Positions 1 to 12,055 of a stretch of 64,000 nt of DNA are shown here, in pieces. Source of the stretch: Skeletonema tropicum (lineage: Eukaryota > Bacillariophyta > Thalassiosirophyceae > Thalassiosirales > Thalassiosiraceae). The stretch spans positions 930,001 to 994,000 of the forward strand of contig CM074141.1 in the NCBI GenBank assembly GCA_037178625.1, written 5' to 3'. Under the pieces are notes generated by a model. The model saw nothing but the letters and a program-made list of their open reading frames with translations. It was not told where the DNA came from and searched no databases. The position numbers were made by a program, and so were the translations under genes. Positions within the stretch are counted from its first letter, which is position 1. Each line of letters opens with the position of its first letter.

Positions 1-1566
1 ACCGCCGAGTGTAATGGGCCACTAGAAGCGGCTCATGCCCCTATTGACGAGTATTAGACACGATTTGCTAGATTGTGTTGCTGCTCACCAGCCCACACTG
101 GACCTGGGTCTCTCACTATCAGCTACGAGGCTGTAGCATCGCTTCCATTGACGCCAGCCATCTGAGCAGCGCTAATATGCTTGTATAGTATCACCGCCGA
201 GTGTAATGGGCCACTAGAAGCGGCTCATGCCCCTATTGACGAAGATTAGACACGATTTGCTAGATTGTGGTGCTGCTCACCAGCCCACACTGGGCCTCTC
301 ATATCAGCTATGAGGCATCACTCCTACTGACGCCAGCCGTCTGAGCAGTGCTAATGTGCTTTTATAGTATCACCGCCGAGTATAATGGGCCACTAGAAGC
401 GGCTCATGCCCCTATTGACGAAGATTAGACACGATTTGGCAGATTGTGATGGTGATGCTCCTCACCAGCCCACACTGGACCTGGGCCTCTCATATCAGCT
501 ACGAGGCTGTAGCATCGCTTTCATTGACGCCAGCCGTCTGAGCAGCGCTAATATGCTTGCATAGTATCACCGCCGAGTGTAATGGGCCACTAGAAGCGGC
601 TCATGCCCCCTATTGACGAAGATTAGACACGATTTGGCAGATTGTGGTGCTTATGCTCCTCACCAGCCCAACCTGGACCTGGACCTGGACCTGGACCTCT
701 CATATCAGCTACGAGGCTGTAGCATCGCTTTCATTGACGCCAGCCGTCTGAGCAGTGCTAAAGAGGTTGTATAGTATCACCGCCGAGTGTAATGGGCCAC
801 TAGAAGCGGCTCATGCCCCTATTGACGATTATTAGACACGATTTGCTAGATTGTGGTGCTGCTCACCAGCCCACACTGGACCTGCGCCTCTCATATCAGC
901 TACGAGGCTGTAGCATCGCTTCCATTGACGCCAGCCGTCTGAGCAGCGCTAATATGCTTGTATAGTATCACCGCCGAGTGTAATGGGCCACTAGAAGCGG
1001 CTCATGCCCCTATTGACGATTATTAGACACGATTTGCTAGATTGTGTTGCTGCTCACCAGCCCACACTGGACCTGGGCCTCTCATATCAGCTACGAGGCT
1101 GTAGCATCGCTTCCATTGACGCCAGCCGTCTGAGCAGCGCTAATATGCTTGTATAGTATCACTGCCGAGTGTAATGGGCCACTAGAAGCGGCTCATGCCC
1201 CCTATTGACGAAGATTAGACACGATTTGCTAGATTGTGGTGCTGCTCACCAGCCCACACTGGACCTGGGTCTCTCACATCAGCTACGAGGCTGTAGCATC
1301 GCTTCCATTGACGCCAGCCGTCTGAGCAGCGCTAATATGCTTGTATAGTATCACCGCCGAGTGTAATGGGCCACTAGAAGCGGCTCATGCCCCCTATTGA
1401 CGATTATTAGACACGATTTGCTAGATTGTGTTGCTGCTCACCAGCCCACACTGGACCTCGGCCTCTCACATCAGCTACGAGGCTGTAGCATCGCTTCCAT
1501 TGACGCCAGCCGTCTGAGCAGCGCTAATATGCTTGTATAGTATCACTGCCGAGTGTATTGGGCCCA
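1..1566. repeat. Tandem satellite array 1, about eight units of 179-210 bp
   Basis: Units start with accgccgagtg (or a one-base variant) at 1, 193, 372, 569, 779, 970, 1161, 1353 and 1545, giving periods of 192, 179, 197, 210, 191, 191, 192 and 192. The 210 bp unit has an internal expansion of the ggacct hexamer near 672-695. Each unit has the core gggccactagaagcggctca and a small stem GCTAC-GAGGCT-GTAGC. Units are nearly identical, so the array is young or homogenised. It reaches the left edge of the window and may continue; on the right it stops abruptly near 1566. No coding potential is seen. It belongs to the same family as the array at 34840-36515, in opposite orientation. Confidence 0.97.
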
Positions 1567-1807
1567 CTTTCACTTCTTATTGGATTGCCCAAGGTAATAG
1601 TTTTGATTTGGAAGTAAGTATATTTGGAAGCGTTTGTGCTGAAGGGAAGGAATGACCGTCTGCGCGATTCCATTACCACAAGCGCATATTCATGAGGCGT
1701 CCAAGAAGTAGAATGAAAGAGAACCACTTTGATCTCTCTTTCTTACTGGGCGGCATGTTCATGTAAGTTCAAGTATGGCTGCCCTCATCAACATAATGAC
1801 TGCTCCC

Positions 1808-1853
<46 letters not shown>

Positions 1854-2388
1854 GAGATGTAAGTAGTTATAAGTAGGTACATTTTTCGATCTCGAATCTA
1901 TGGTCATTCCCAAAATTCACTTCCTCCAGCAGTTTGGCCTTGCTTGCACCAAAGCCTTCGCGTTCCACATCCGTCGACCAATTCCTGCCCAGCAGGCACA
2001 GGCGTCTTCGGGACCAGCCCGAGCTCCTCCTGGTTTAAGTTCACCTTTCTCTACTGGCACTAGTGCCTGGGAGTAGCAACTAAAATCTATCTATCTCTCT
2101 AGAGCGAGCTAGAAAGTAGTAAGGGCAACTCGATGAGCACGTATTTATCAATATTCCCTTATCAGGGGCACGTTTTTTTAGCGGAGCTCAAAGATCAAAG
2201 ACCAAAATTCAAAATTGGAAAAAAAATGGAAACGGAATGACAAGCAAGCAGGCTACGAATTGTATCGTACCTCAGTAGATACACCGAACGCACCACACGG
2301 CCGAAGCGGATACAATAGCGGTGACGCCTGCCATGATTATACCTCTACACCTCTATTCAGCATCAAATCCACCAACCCACAATTAATA
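1567..2388. other. Intergenic stretch upstream of the POT1-like gene
   Basis: No credible gene is seen. It contains a CT microsatellite and, at about 2000-2055, a stretch starting ggcgtcttcggg that recurs with roughly 75% identity at about 30683-30742. This looks like a small dispersed repeat. The rest probably holds the promoter and 5' UTR of the next gene. Confidence 0.6.
1803..1853. repeat. (CT)n microsatellite
   Basis: About 50 bases of almost pure CT dinucleotide, with two CCT interruptions near the left end. Confidence 0.97.
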
Positions 2389-5300
2389 ATGAGCAGCATT
2401 CTCCACTCCCTCCGCAATCTATTCGGCAGCCCCACCACCACCACAGCCAACAATAACGGTCGAACACGACGAATGACACGCGCCAGAGCGCAACGAATTG
2501 CTCGTGGTGAAGAAGAAGAATTGAATGAGAGTGATGACAATGACAACACTATTGATGATGATGTATTCAGTGCCTTTGGAGATGAGGAGGAGGAAGAGGA
2601 AGGTGATCAATTGATGATGATGACGCAAGAGGGTATTTCTACTTCTGGACCTGAAAGTAATAATGATGATGGTGGTGCGAACAATGATGACGAAGCCGTT
2701 TCAACTACTACTACTTTTTCACCTGCGGTGGAATCTACCAATGACAACAATGACGATGATGGTGATGATAATAATGACACTGTCCAGGTGCCTCCACAAC
2801 AGCAGCAAGAGCAGCAACTAGAAGCACCATTTTTAAATCACCAGGAGGAGGATCAAAATGCAGCCATGCAAGAATTCTTTCAGCACGTCGTGCCACCTCG
2901 CGATGATGATGAATCATCATCCAAACAGACACTGACCTACAGTGAATGGGAGGGGCAGCGCAAACAATTTTTGAAGGAGTATTTGAACCATCGGTTAATT
3001 GGGGTGGATACTACTGCTGATGCTGATAATGAAGATACTACCATGGAGGAGTCTTCATTTCACAGCGGGGTATTGGATGAAGCATTTGAAAATGAGAATG
3101 GAGAGGACAATCCTAACACCGCCACCACTGCTGCTGCTGCTGCTGCCGCTGCTGAGAATCAAGAGGAAGAGTCAGAAGGAGAAGAGCCACTTCAAACCCA
3201 ACAACAATTGGAAACTCAAGAGATTGGATTATTCAGTGGTATTAAACGCAAATTGGGATTTTTGAGTCAATCTCAAGAAAATGAACAACAAGATGATGAA
3301 GGAAATGAAGACACTGATGACCAAGACGCTGATAGCACACATAGAAACAACAACAACAACAAGCGGCAAAAGGGAATCAAAAGGGCAAGAATGACACCAG
3401 GACAAATGTGGGATGGGAACTTATCCTCCATCCCACACGTATCAGAAACGACATCATTACTACAAGACAATAACAGTAATGGAGGGAAATGTTTTCATGT
3501 GAAGGAAATGGATTTATATTCCTCATCTGTGAATTTGGGTCTATGTCGTGTTGTCAGGGTTTGGGGGAATCGATTGACTAGAAGGATAAATAAGCTCAAA
3601 GATGAGGAAATGATGTTGGTGGACAATCACAGTGGAGATGAGTTTAGTTCTTATGAAAATGATGGTCCATTGAATATGATTTACAAAAATGTGTTTAGTA
3701 TTGAAGTTGTCCAACTTGACAATGGAAATGAAGACAACATTCCGACAACATCATCACCAATACCCGCCTTTTGTAACCCATTGACAAATCACAAGAGTGC
3801 TTCCCGGCAACGTCGTCATGAAGTTCGTAGAGCCCGAATCTTCTTTTACAATAAATATGCCACGGTAATGGATGCGATATTTGATCAGGTCAGTAACGAC
3901 TTCAAGAAGACAGGAACTCCAGTGTTGGTGTCATTGATGAATGTTCCTCCCGAGTGCATCATGCCATTATCTATGAGTGCCACAAGTAATCCGCATTTGC
4001 AACAATACGTGAACAATCCATTTGGTGATGAAGAGATGGGTGTATCCTCCCCATACTGTATCTGCATTGGGGATGAAAGTTCACAGGTGATTGTTGGTGA
4101 TGACAAGAAGGAGAAGGCTCATTTTGATGGAGAGGGAAGAGGAGCAGCTTTGGAAATTACGTTTGGTGGAAGTTCCTCTAGATTTGAGTATTGGTACTTA
4201 CTTGCCATTGGACGATGATGTTGCCGGTGGTATTACCATTAATGATTTCATTGTCAGTGCAACTTCCATTCGTAGTGGAAAGAGGTACTCCAACGATGTT
4301 GAGAGTATTTTGTCTGCGACGTTACTTGCAGTTGGTGAAGAGGCAAAAGGAGCAGGGTGAGATTGAGTTTCAAGCTACTGTATTTAATGCGGAAGAGTAT
4401 GACGTGGCAGCTTCTGGAGCAAGGAATGATGTGCAGAATGTGGGTGTTGCTGGTCTTACGTGGAACGATTGCAACCGCTTCGTGGTGGCGATGACAGCAA
4501 TGTCCGCTGCGGCAGGTGAGGAGGCTAACTGCAGAAAACTCCGATCCAAACACAAATTCGGCATCTTACTAGCGCAGTTGTTATTGACCGACCACGCTTC
4601 GTGGCCTCATTGGGATCCCTTCCAGCCATTTTGAATCATGGCAGAAGAGATGCAATCACAGTGTATGGGGTTGTCCTCGGATTCTCTCCCCCGAGAATCA
4701 CGAGGATGAACACTTATATGATGTCCATCGTATTGATTGATGAAACCATTCCCACGTCCAGAGAAGTGGGCGCTGGCAACGAAACAGAATTACATGTTCC
4801 ATCGATTACTCTCAATCTTTTTGCAAAGGACAAGTCGGAATTGCCACCAGTTCGATCTGCTGGTGATGTGATTTGTTGTCAAAAGGTTCTCCTTCAAGAG
4901 TACAACAATGAGCCACAGCTACGTGCGAAGAAGAACAGCAATATCATTGTCGTGAGGCCTAGTGAAAGCTCGCTCTTTTGAGGGGACATTACAGGACTCG
5001 ACCTCTCCCGATGATTGGTCACTTTCTGATGGAAGATACGAAGTTGACTTGGATTTAACAAATTCATTATGGCGATGGGGTCAGCGTCGCCTCTCTACTC
5101 ATCCAACCATGTCACCAAATTGCTACATTGCCATTTCTCAAGTGAGCGATCATGTGGATAACTTTGAGGTATCCGTGTCTGGTGACATTACCGCGGTTGT
5201 TACATCAATTCTTCCTACACCAGAACACCTTCGAAGAAGAGATACACCAAGAGGATTTCTCCGTTTGTGGGACGGGACGGGTCCATCACGCTCCGATCCT

Positions 5301-6132
5301 ATGCCAAACAATGTGGTTAACGCCAGCGCGGGTCAATCTATAGCAGATCCTCCTGAGCAAGTGTTAGTTCGAATAGAGAAGATTCTCAAGGCAATATCTT
5401 CTGCTGAACATCCCGACACAACATACGCTGGTGTGAAAGCTCCTCTTGCACTCTGTGGTAGAGTGATAAATGCAATCATCTGGGAAGAAGATTTGTGGAA
5501 CCTTATCCAGAGAGATGGCATCAGTCAACATTGGTTCATTTATCCGTCTCCGAAATATCAATAACGCCATGCTTCCGTCAGGAATCCGTGTCAATTGCTT
5601 GTCAGTTCATGCCAAGTCATCATTGACACCGCTGCCTCATGACGCATACGAAGTGAAGATGTTGTTGAAAGGTCACGATACTCGGCTCAAACGTGGCGTG
5701 CCAACCAATCCCACAAGCGCGATCCTTCCCAGTGAATCAGCACCAAGGCCTCAATTCTCTACAAGGGAAGCAGCCATCAGTGGTTTTTCAATGCTCGACG
5801 ATTGCCTTCGCAAACCAGCACCGGCGACGTTTACAGTTCAGTTTGAAGTTTCTCATACATTGCCTGCATCCAATCTCAACTCAATCGATACACTGAAATC
5901 GTTCTGTGTGAAGCAAAGAAATGGAAGTGCTGTCTTCCGATTTGCGATACACATTAAAGATGCATCAGCGGAGGTTGATGTCATTTGTCATGGCAAAGTT
6001 GCAGAGGACTTACTTGGCATTTCAGCACAAGAAGTTCCCACTTCTGCAGCCAAGTGTACTCAAGCACTAGCTACTTTGAAAGAATACACTTTCTTCTGGG
6101 TCAGGTATGCGAAGGGAAAATTCGCAGTGTAA
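2389..6132 (+). CDS. POT1: POT1-like telomeric single-strand DNA-binding protein, frame broken
   Basis: Expected to bind the telomeric G-rich overhang in the nucleus. The first ATG in frame is at 2389; the roughly 400-residue N-terminal part is acidic and low-complexity (poly-E/D, Q, N, A) with a basic RTRRMTRARAQR patch. The first OB fold lies at about 4640-4970: YGVV, then FSPPR, the Y...IVLIDET strand, LPPV and GDVI, the order typical of POT1 OB1. A second OB region at about 5170-5650 shows DITAVVTS and LRLWDGT, then a NIGSFIRLRN strand. The reading frame changes near 4195, 4350, 4560, 4970 and 5510; four changes equal one extra base and one equals minus one or plus two. Coding quality resumes after each break, so I treat this as one locus. 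At about 1,240 codons it is roughly twice the human length because of the N-terminal extension. Alternatives are two adjacent genes or a recent pseudogene. Confidence 0.72.
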
Positions 6133-6310
6133 TGGGAAAGGACAAGAGGGTTTATTTCATTCTGTGTTCTATGTTCTGTATTACTTCATAAAATCCATAA
6201 TTCGTCATTTTTCTTCCTCCTTCCTCCAATAAGAAGTATATTCATACTAAATCATTCCACTTAACGATGAAGAGCAATTATTTATGTACATCAATTTCAA
6301 GCCCCGCTAC

Positions 6311-6590
6311 TTATTCCCTTCCTTCGATGCTGAAGTCGAACTTGATCCCTCCGCCATTTGCATAGTATTGCGCAACTCCAGCTGACCACTCTTTCGCCTG
6401 TCATCCCCTTTGGATCAGAGTATAAACCAGCATTTCCCTCAGGGTATAGATGTGCACGCCGAAACTCAGTAGGAATTGTGAAGAGCCAAACGTTTGCCAA
6501 CAATACAGCAGCCAAAAAGTAAGTTCCACCTACCGAACCATCTATCTTGGAAGATTTGGTCCTTTCCTCGTCGTCTGCAGCCATTTTCAA
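6311..6590 (-). CDS. Small single-pass membrane protein, unknown
   Basis: About 90 residues, starting at ATG 6590 or, more likely, the second ATG at 6584 (MAADDEERTKSS). A polar N-terminus is followed by one hydrophobic helix (YFLAAVLLANVWLFTI). After GMTGE the frame must shift by one base (near 6393) to continue as EWSAGVAQYYANGGGIKFDF and stop at 6311. That tail is compositionally convincing, so the break resembles the one-base insertions seen elsewhere in the window. I do not recognise the family. It converges with the POT1-like gene, with about 180 bp between their stops. Confidence 0.5.
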
Positions 6591-7136
6591 CGCTCTATTA
6601 TGATTTGGAGAAGAAGTGGTTAATTGATACAGGACTGCCTTTCCGCAGCGTTTTCACCGATGATTGTGTAGTGAAAGAGTCCACAGGAGCAAAATTACAG
6701 CAAACTACTGCAATTGCCAGCACAAGGCTGACAACAAAGGGCCTTAAGTTGATCATTCTTCCTTATTATTATCGTATAAGACAGCAGCAGCTCTGTAACA
6801 TGTTCTTTGTTCTTTGTCTTCGTCTTCATCAAGGAGGTAGGGAGCAGTACTTACGATAGGGAGCGGAGGGCAAGGTGAAGAGGCAGGATATCCCAGAAGA
6901 TGAAGACTCCCATATGAGGCATTCATTTCGGTCCCTTCAAGCGATTATCCCAATTATTCAAAGAAGGGAGATGTGGCCAAGATGTCAACAAAAGATCCAT
7001 CTTGAAGGGAAGCGCCCAAAAATATCTTTGAGCAGCTGTCAACAAGGGAACAAGGACCAATCTTGCTCAACAAAGCACATCAAACGCTCATAATTTCTTA
7101 TCAAGAACTATCTCAACAACATCCTCTATTTCCAAC
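6591..7136 (+). other. Upstream region of Lhcf copy 1
   Basis: No gene is seen. The proximal 200 bases are shared with the region upstream of Lhcf copy 2, and a shorter block is shared with all four copies. The last roughly 45 bases before the ATG (atctcaacaacatcctctat and neighbours) are nearly identical in all copies and are probably 5' UTR. Confidence 0.6.
6938..7010 (+). promoter_or_regulatory. Conserved upstream element of Lhcf copy 1
   Basis: Contains the block gggagatgtggccaagatgt followed by a caacaaaagatccatcttg stretch, about 170 bases before the start codon, preceded by tcaagcgattatcccaatta. The same block precedes copies 2, 3 and 4 at similar distance although other upstream sequence has diverged. 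It is a candidate light-responsive or core promoter element; function is inferred from conservation only. Confidence 0.45.
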
Positions 7137-7746
7137 ATGAAGTCTGCCATCATCGCTGCTCTTATCGGCTCTGCCGCCGCTTTCGCCCCTGCCCAGACCG
7201 GCAAGGCCACCACCGCCCTTAATGCCTTCGAGAACGAGCTTGGTGCTCAGCCTCCTCTTGGCTTCTTCGATCCTTTGGGATTGCTCGATGATGCCGACCA
7301 AGAGCGTTTCGACCGTCTCCGTTACGTCGAGCTCAAGCACGGCCGTATCTCCCAGCTTGCCTTCCTTGGACAGATCACCACCCGTGCCGGAATCCGTCTT
7401 CCTGGAGACATTGACTACTCTGGAACCTCCTTCGACTCCATCGGAGAGGGATGGGCAGGCTCCCTTCCAGGTTCCTGTTGCTGGAGCCCTCCAGATCCTT
7501 GCCTTCGTTGGCTTCCTTGAGCTTGGAGTCATGAAGGACTCCGCCAACGGCGCCGAGCCCGGTGAATTCGTTGGTGACTTCCGTAACGGCGCTCTTGACT
7601 TCGGCTGGGACACCTTTGATGAGGAGACCAAGCTTTCCAAGCGTGCCATTGAGTTGAACAACGGCCGTGCCGCCATGATGGGTATCCTTGGTCTTATGGT
7701 TCACGAGCAACTCGGAGGCTCCGTTCCAATTGTTGGAGAGCTCTAA
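7137..7746 (+). CDS. Lhcf: Fucoxanthin-chlorophyll a/c protein, Lhcf copy 1 (one-base insertion)
   Basis: Light-harvesting antenna protein of the thylakoid membrane, binding chlorophylls a/c and fucoxanthin. The MKSAIIAALIGSAAAFAP start is an ER signal with the AAAFAP cleavage motif of diatom plastid presequences. Helix A carries VELKHGR and helix C carries IELNNGRAAM, the two chlorophyll-ligand motifs of the LHC family. Relative to intact copy 3, an extra T at 7464/7465 (ggctcccttcc against ggctccctcc) shifts the frame after GWAGSL. The downstream frame is otherwise identical to the intact protein and ends at the expected stop. The locus is 610 bases against 609 for copy 3. It may be an intact gene with a consensus error, or a young pseudogene. 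Confidence 0.93.
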
Positions 7747-8172
7747 ATGATGAGTTTTGCTTCACTGCTTGAAAGTCACTCCCCACCCCTGAGCCAACCC
7801 AAGTCGACTTGATCCGTCATGAAATGCTTGGTGCCTGAGAATGGTGACGCAAGATGTCCCTCTCAAATAGAGATGCAACACCAAGAAGTACAGTGGCCAC
7901 TCCAAACCATTAATTGCAAAGTCTTTGAAAGAATTGTAGATTGTTGTGGGCTAATAGGAAGATAGAACTGTATAATAGATACTCTAGGAAAATTGTTGTA
8001 TCTTTATTATTCGGCCAAATCAAGTCACGCATCAACCTTTTTGTCCACCGGCAGGAAAAAATATTCGTTGCTTCTTCACACTTTCTCTCACCATTTACCT
8101 ACCGAAAACATTCAAATACACATCACCATGATGCCAGTTGTGGACTGCCTATTAGTACAGAATCGATACTGT

Positions 8173-8249
8173 ACCAAGACGGACTTTTGATATATACTGG
8201 AGGCGGAGAAGCCAATTTGTAGATCGCCTACCAAAAAATCCGTCTTGGT
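8173..8249. repeat. Inverted repeat with 44-base loop
   Basis: accaagacggactttt at 8173-8188 is complementary to aaaaaatccgtcttggt at 8233-8249 with one mismatch. It could form a hairpin or be a remnant of a small inverted-repeat element. It is not next to a recognisable gene. Confidence 0.6.
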
Positions 8250-9505
8250 TCGAAATACCATATCCAAGGTAGGAGAAAATAGCCCTGCCCACGACGTAGC
8301 GGAAATTGGTCGATGCAACTGATGTCGTCGACTAATGCCTTGGGTAATCATCGTTTCCACCATTTACGATGCCACCACGACGCAACAATCAAAACTATAT
8401 CCATAGGAAGGCATCAGTGTCTTGGTAGCCGCTTCTTCGCCCGATTACGTCGTCCGGAGCGTCGGTTACTACTTGGTGTCAACATATTTTTAATATTTTT
8501 TTACATCAACGCTGCTGTGCAGTAAAGAAGGGCAATAAACCATTTCAGGAGGCAACCAACCCGCTCCCTCGACTACAATATGATTATAGACGACGGCTTG
8601 GCCCTCTGGAGCGGAAGGAAAGGCAGAAAGACGTCACCTGCGCTGTAAAAAAATATACATAATTATTCGTTTCCGTCGAACGCAACAATCAACTGATAAA
8701 TAATGAAAATGGCGTGTATATCGATCAAAGAAGTATTCAGGTATCATCATTATGATAGTATACGTCCGTTTATGTATTTTGAGGGTAACATCATACTCAT
8801 CAAGTATTACTTCTTTAATAATTCACATCAAAATTCCAACAAATAATAACACGGTATATCTGATATTTAACTCAAACATGATGAACCACCAACACATAGA
8901 AGTCTTCTGTTGCGTTTATATTATCGTATGGCTCATGAATAACCACTCAATTGCATCTAGTGGCTCTTAACAAAGTTGATTATTGCATGCATTCTGGGAA
9001 TGAAAATAGATTTCATCTCACTGATAAAAAATGTGCTTGATCGTGTACTAGGTGATGTTATGAACACTCCAAGTATCAAAAGACGCCCCCGATGTGACTT
9101 ATATCGATGGATGTGAGAAAAGCCTCTCCTTAGGCGTAAATCACCATGTAAACGTCCATGGCAGATCTGAAGGGAGGTAAAAGTTGCACATTTTATGCCG
9201 TCGATGGCGACGTTATTTTCTTCATTTCCGATAAATCAACTGAGTGTTGCCGTCGTTGTCGCTTATATAATGATGTATAAGACCGGATAATCCGAGTATC
9301 ATAGGTGTATTTATTGGTTGTGCATAACTGTGGCCATAGGAGTGGAGGACATCATGGTGGGGGTGTAAAAGATGATATTCGGAGGGTGGCTGGACTTGAG
9401 TGGTACCGTTTAGCGAATTAAAAATTACGATAGGAATCGTCCATCTAGCTACGGCCAAAACAGCGATTTGTACGTAGGAATAGATTTCTAACTTCAAGGG
9501 AAAAA

Positions 9506-9553
9506 GGGAGATAGATGTGGCCAAGAAGTCAACAAAAGATCCATCTTGAAGGG
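9506..9553 (+). promoter_or_regulatory. Conserved upstream element of Lhcf copy 2
   Basis: Same block as upstream of copy 1, with small changes: gggagatagatgtggccaag, then tcaacaaaagatccatcttg, about 170 bases before the ATG. Confidence 0.45.
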
Positions 9554-9678
9554 AAGCGCCCAAAAATATCTTTGAGCAGCTGTCAACAGGGGAACAAGGA
9601 CCAATCTTGCTCAACAAAGCTCATCAAATGCTCATAAATCTTATCAGAACTATCTCAACAACATCCTCTATTTCCAAC

Positions 9679-10288
9679 ATGAAGTCTGCCATCATCGCTG
9701 CTCTTATCGGCTCTGCCGCCGCTTTCGCCCCTGCCCAAACCGGCAAGGCCACCACCGCCCTTAATGCCTTCGAGAACGAGCTTGGTGCTCAGCCTCCTCT
9801 TGGCTTCTTCGATCCTTTGGGATTGCTCGATGATGCTGACCAAGAGCGTTTCGACCGTCTCCGTTACGTCGAGCTCAAGCACGGCCGTATCTCCCAGCTT
9901 GCCTTCCTTGGACAGATCACCACCCGTGCCGGAATCCGTCTTCCTGGAGACATTGACTACTCTGGAACCTCCTTCGACTCTATCGGAGAGGGATGGGCAG
10001 GCTCCCTCCAGGTTCCTGTTGCTGGAGCACTCCAGATCCTTGCCTTCGTTGGCTTCCTTGAGCTTGGAGTCATGAAGGACTCCGCCAACGGCGCCGAGCC
10101 CGGTGAATTACGTTGGTGACTTCCGTAACGGCGCTCTTGACTTCGGCTGGGACACCTTTGATGAGGAGACCAAGCTTTCCAAGCGTGCCATTGAGTTGAA
10201 CAACGGCCGTGCCGCCATGATGGGTATCCTTGGTCTTATGGTTCACGAGCAACTCGGAGGCTCCGTTCCAATTGTTGGAGAGCTCTAA
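9679..10288 (+). CDS. Lhcf: Fucoxanthin-chlorophyll a/c protein, Lhcf copy 2 (one-base insertion)
   Basis: Same protein as the other copies: bipartite plastid presequence, ELKHGR helix A and ELNNGRAAM helix C motifs. An extra A at 10110 (gaattacgttgg against gaattcgttgg) shifts the frame in the loop after GAEPGE, so a literal translation loses helix C. The frame downstream is intact to the normal stop. Length 610 bases. The 5' flank and about 250 bases of 3' flank match copy 1, so copies 1 and 2 form one duplication pair. Confidence 0.93.
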
Positions 10289-10714
10289 ATGAGTTTGGCT
10301 TCACTGCTTGAATGTCATTCCCCACCCCTGAGCCAACCCAAGTCGACTTGATCCGGTCATGAAATGCTTGGTGCCTGAGAATGGTGACGCAAGATGTCCC
10401 TCTCAAATAGAGATGCAACACCAAGAAGTACAGTGGCCACTCCAAACCATAAGTTGCAAAGTCTTTGAAAGAATTGTAGATTGTTGTGGGCTAATAGGAA
10501 GATAGAACTATAATAGATACTCTAGGAAAATTGTTGTATCTTTATTCTTTGTATCAACTGTACCACGCACAATAATACGTAGAAAATTATTTGCAGTAGT
10601 GACTTCTCAATTTAAATCAGTAATATATATTTGCATTGTCCACCAAGAAATTCCAGATATAAATATGCTTCTGAAGCAGGTTTCTCAAATATTATATCAA
10701 TGCATTAACTTATT
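10289..10714. other. 3' flank of Lhcf copy 2
   Basis: Bases 10289-10545 repeat the 3' flank of copy 1. The remainder is AT-rich with no feature seen, and lies between convergent gene ends. Confidence 0.55.
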
Positions 10715-12055
10715 TCAGTTTGTGCTGCTCATTGAGAGTACTGTCGCCCGAAGGTCACCTATCAATTCATCACAAACACTAGCCCGCACTCTTCGAAGAC
10801 GTGCAGCCAAAGCCTCCGGTGAGTACAAACTCATTGCATTATCACTTGCATACGCGAATAAAGGAGGAAGTTCCTGCCACATTGCTTCCGTCACATCATC
10901 TGCATCGGCGCCATTGCACAGTCGTTGCCAGTGCCCAGGAGGTGATACACCAAGGCTTCTTCTCTTATCATCATCTGGTCCACGCTTGAGCTTGGGCTCC
11001 CATTCACTTGCAAAATCTCGAAGCCAATTGACTGCGCCTCTTCTGGCTTCTTCATCTTCAGCATTGTTATCGACTGATGACTTCTCTCTCCATTTCATCA
11101 ATGAGCTCATCGAGTGCTACCCGAGTGCAAAATCGACCAACTATTCTTTCGTTTAGGTTATGTAAGGGAGTTCCTTGGTCATCACCCTCCCCACCAGCCA
11201 CAACCTGCCTCTCACACCAAAATGCTTGGTACGCTGCAGCAGCAGTTTGTAATTGAGGAGGAGCATTGTGAAGCTTCTACACGCTTTCGATCTTCCTTCG
11301 CTATTTCGAGCAACACTGGCACCCATTCGGTCTCCAAACTTCGGGCCACTGTTCGTAAAGTCTGTGATATCTTCGATGGCATAATAGTTTCCTCGTACGA
11401 TCGTCCAACTGCTTGAGCCTGCTAGGTAAGGATTCCGTTTTTGCTGTGCACTCAGCCTTGGTGGTGCAAGTTGGACTGTGATAGAGAAAGAGGGAGCAGA
11501 TTCGAGTTGTTCTAGATAGTATTGCCACCCACCATTGCACCTAAGACCATCAAGCTCGTTGAAACGACCCTTGTCATCAAGATGGCTGTGGTTTAAGAAT
11601 TCGCGCATCCAAATATACGTTGGTTCATCGCGTAGATCTGCCAGATAGTAAAGCTGAGTCTGAATTGCTCGTTGCATAAGAAGACTAGATATTGCGTGTT
11701 TACCAGTTCTTTGTGGTCCTTGGCGTAGAAAGATGTAATGGTTCGAATTGCATGCTGCGGTGACCGCAGATTCTGGATTTATTCATCATTTCAGTTGCAT
11801 ATATATCTACTTGTGTTGTACTGTCGCTGCAGCTATCAAGGTTTGCATCGGCAGCCTCAGCATAAGCAGCTTGAAGTTGAGCTGTGAAGGCATCCATTCC
11901 ACCATCCTTGACAGCGGCGAGTTTTATATTGTAGCTGCGATTGTTCCAAAGTGCCTCCTACTTCCCCTTCTTGTTGACGCACATCGATTGCCGATCGTTT
12001 GGAAGGCTACTGCTGATCCAAGAAAACCAAGCAAACTGAACGTGATGTAGGACAT
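10715..12055 (-). CDS. Plastid-targeted conserved hypothetical protein, divergent from Lhcf copy 3, frame broken
   Basis: Starts at ATG 12055 with MSYITFSLLGFLGSAVAFQ, a signal peptide ending in an AVAFQ motif like diatom plastid presequences. Recognisable blocks in order: DAFTAQLQAAYAEAADANL; NHYIFLRQGPQRTGKHAISS; MREFLNHSHLDDKGRFNELD; LAPPRLSAQQKRNPYLA; QTAAAAYQAFWCERQVVAGG; NERIVGRFCTRVALDELIDE; ending LRATVLSMSSTN. An intron is likely between the first two blocks (about 11770-11840). Frame changes occur near 12000 (plus two relative to the partial copy), 11270 and 11070. I cannot name the family. GPQRTGK resembles a phosphate-binding loop, but this is weak. It shares a 487-base intergenic promoter with Lhcf copy 3. 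Confidence 0.6.

Larger units (their letters stand above)
7747..9678. other. Spacer between Lhcf copies 1 and 2
   Basis: No credible gene. The first roughly 250 bases (3' UTR and flank) are repeated after copy 2 at 10289-10545. From about 9505 the sequence is the duplicated promoter of copy 2. In between lies AT-rich unique sequence with an inverted repeat at 8173-8249. Confidence 0.6.

Noticed and set aside
1..1566. Possible CRISPR-like array
   Set aside because: Units are contiguous ~190-bp repeats with no unique spacers, and the context is eukaryotic.
4515..4534. Short GT...AG segment (gtgaggaggctaactgcag) as an intron in the POT1-like gene
   Set aside because: At about 19 bases it is far too short for a spliceosomal intron, despite good-looking ends and branch-like ctaac.
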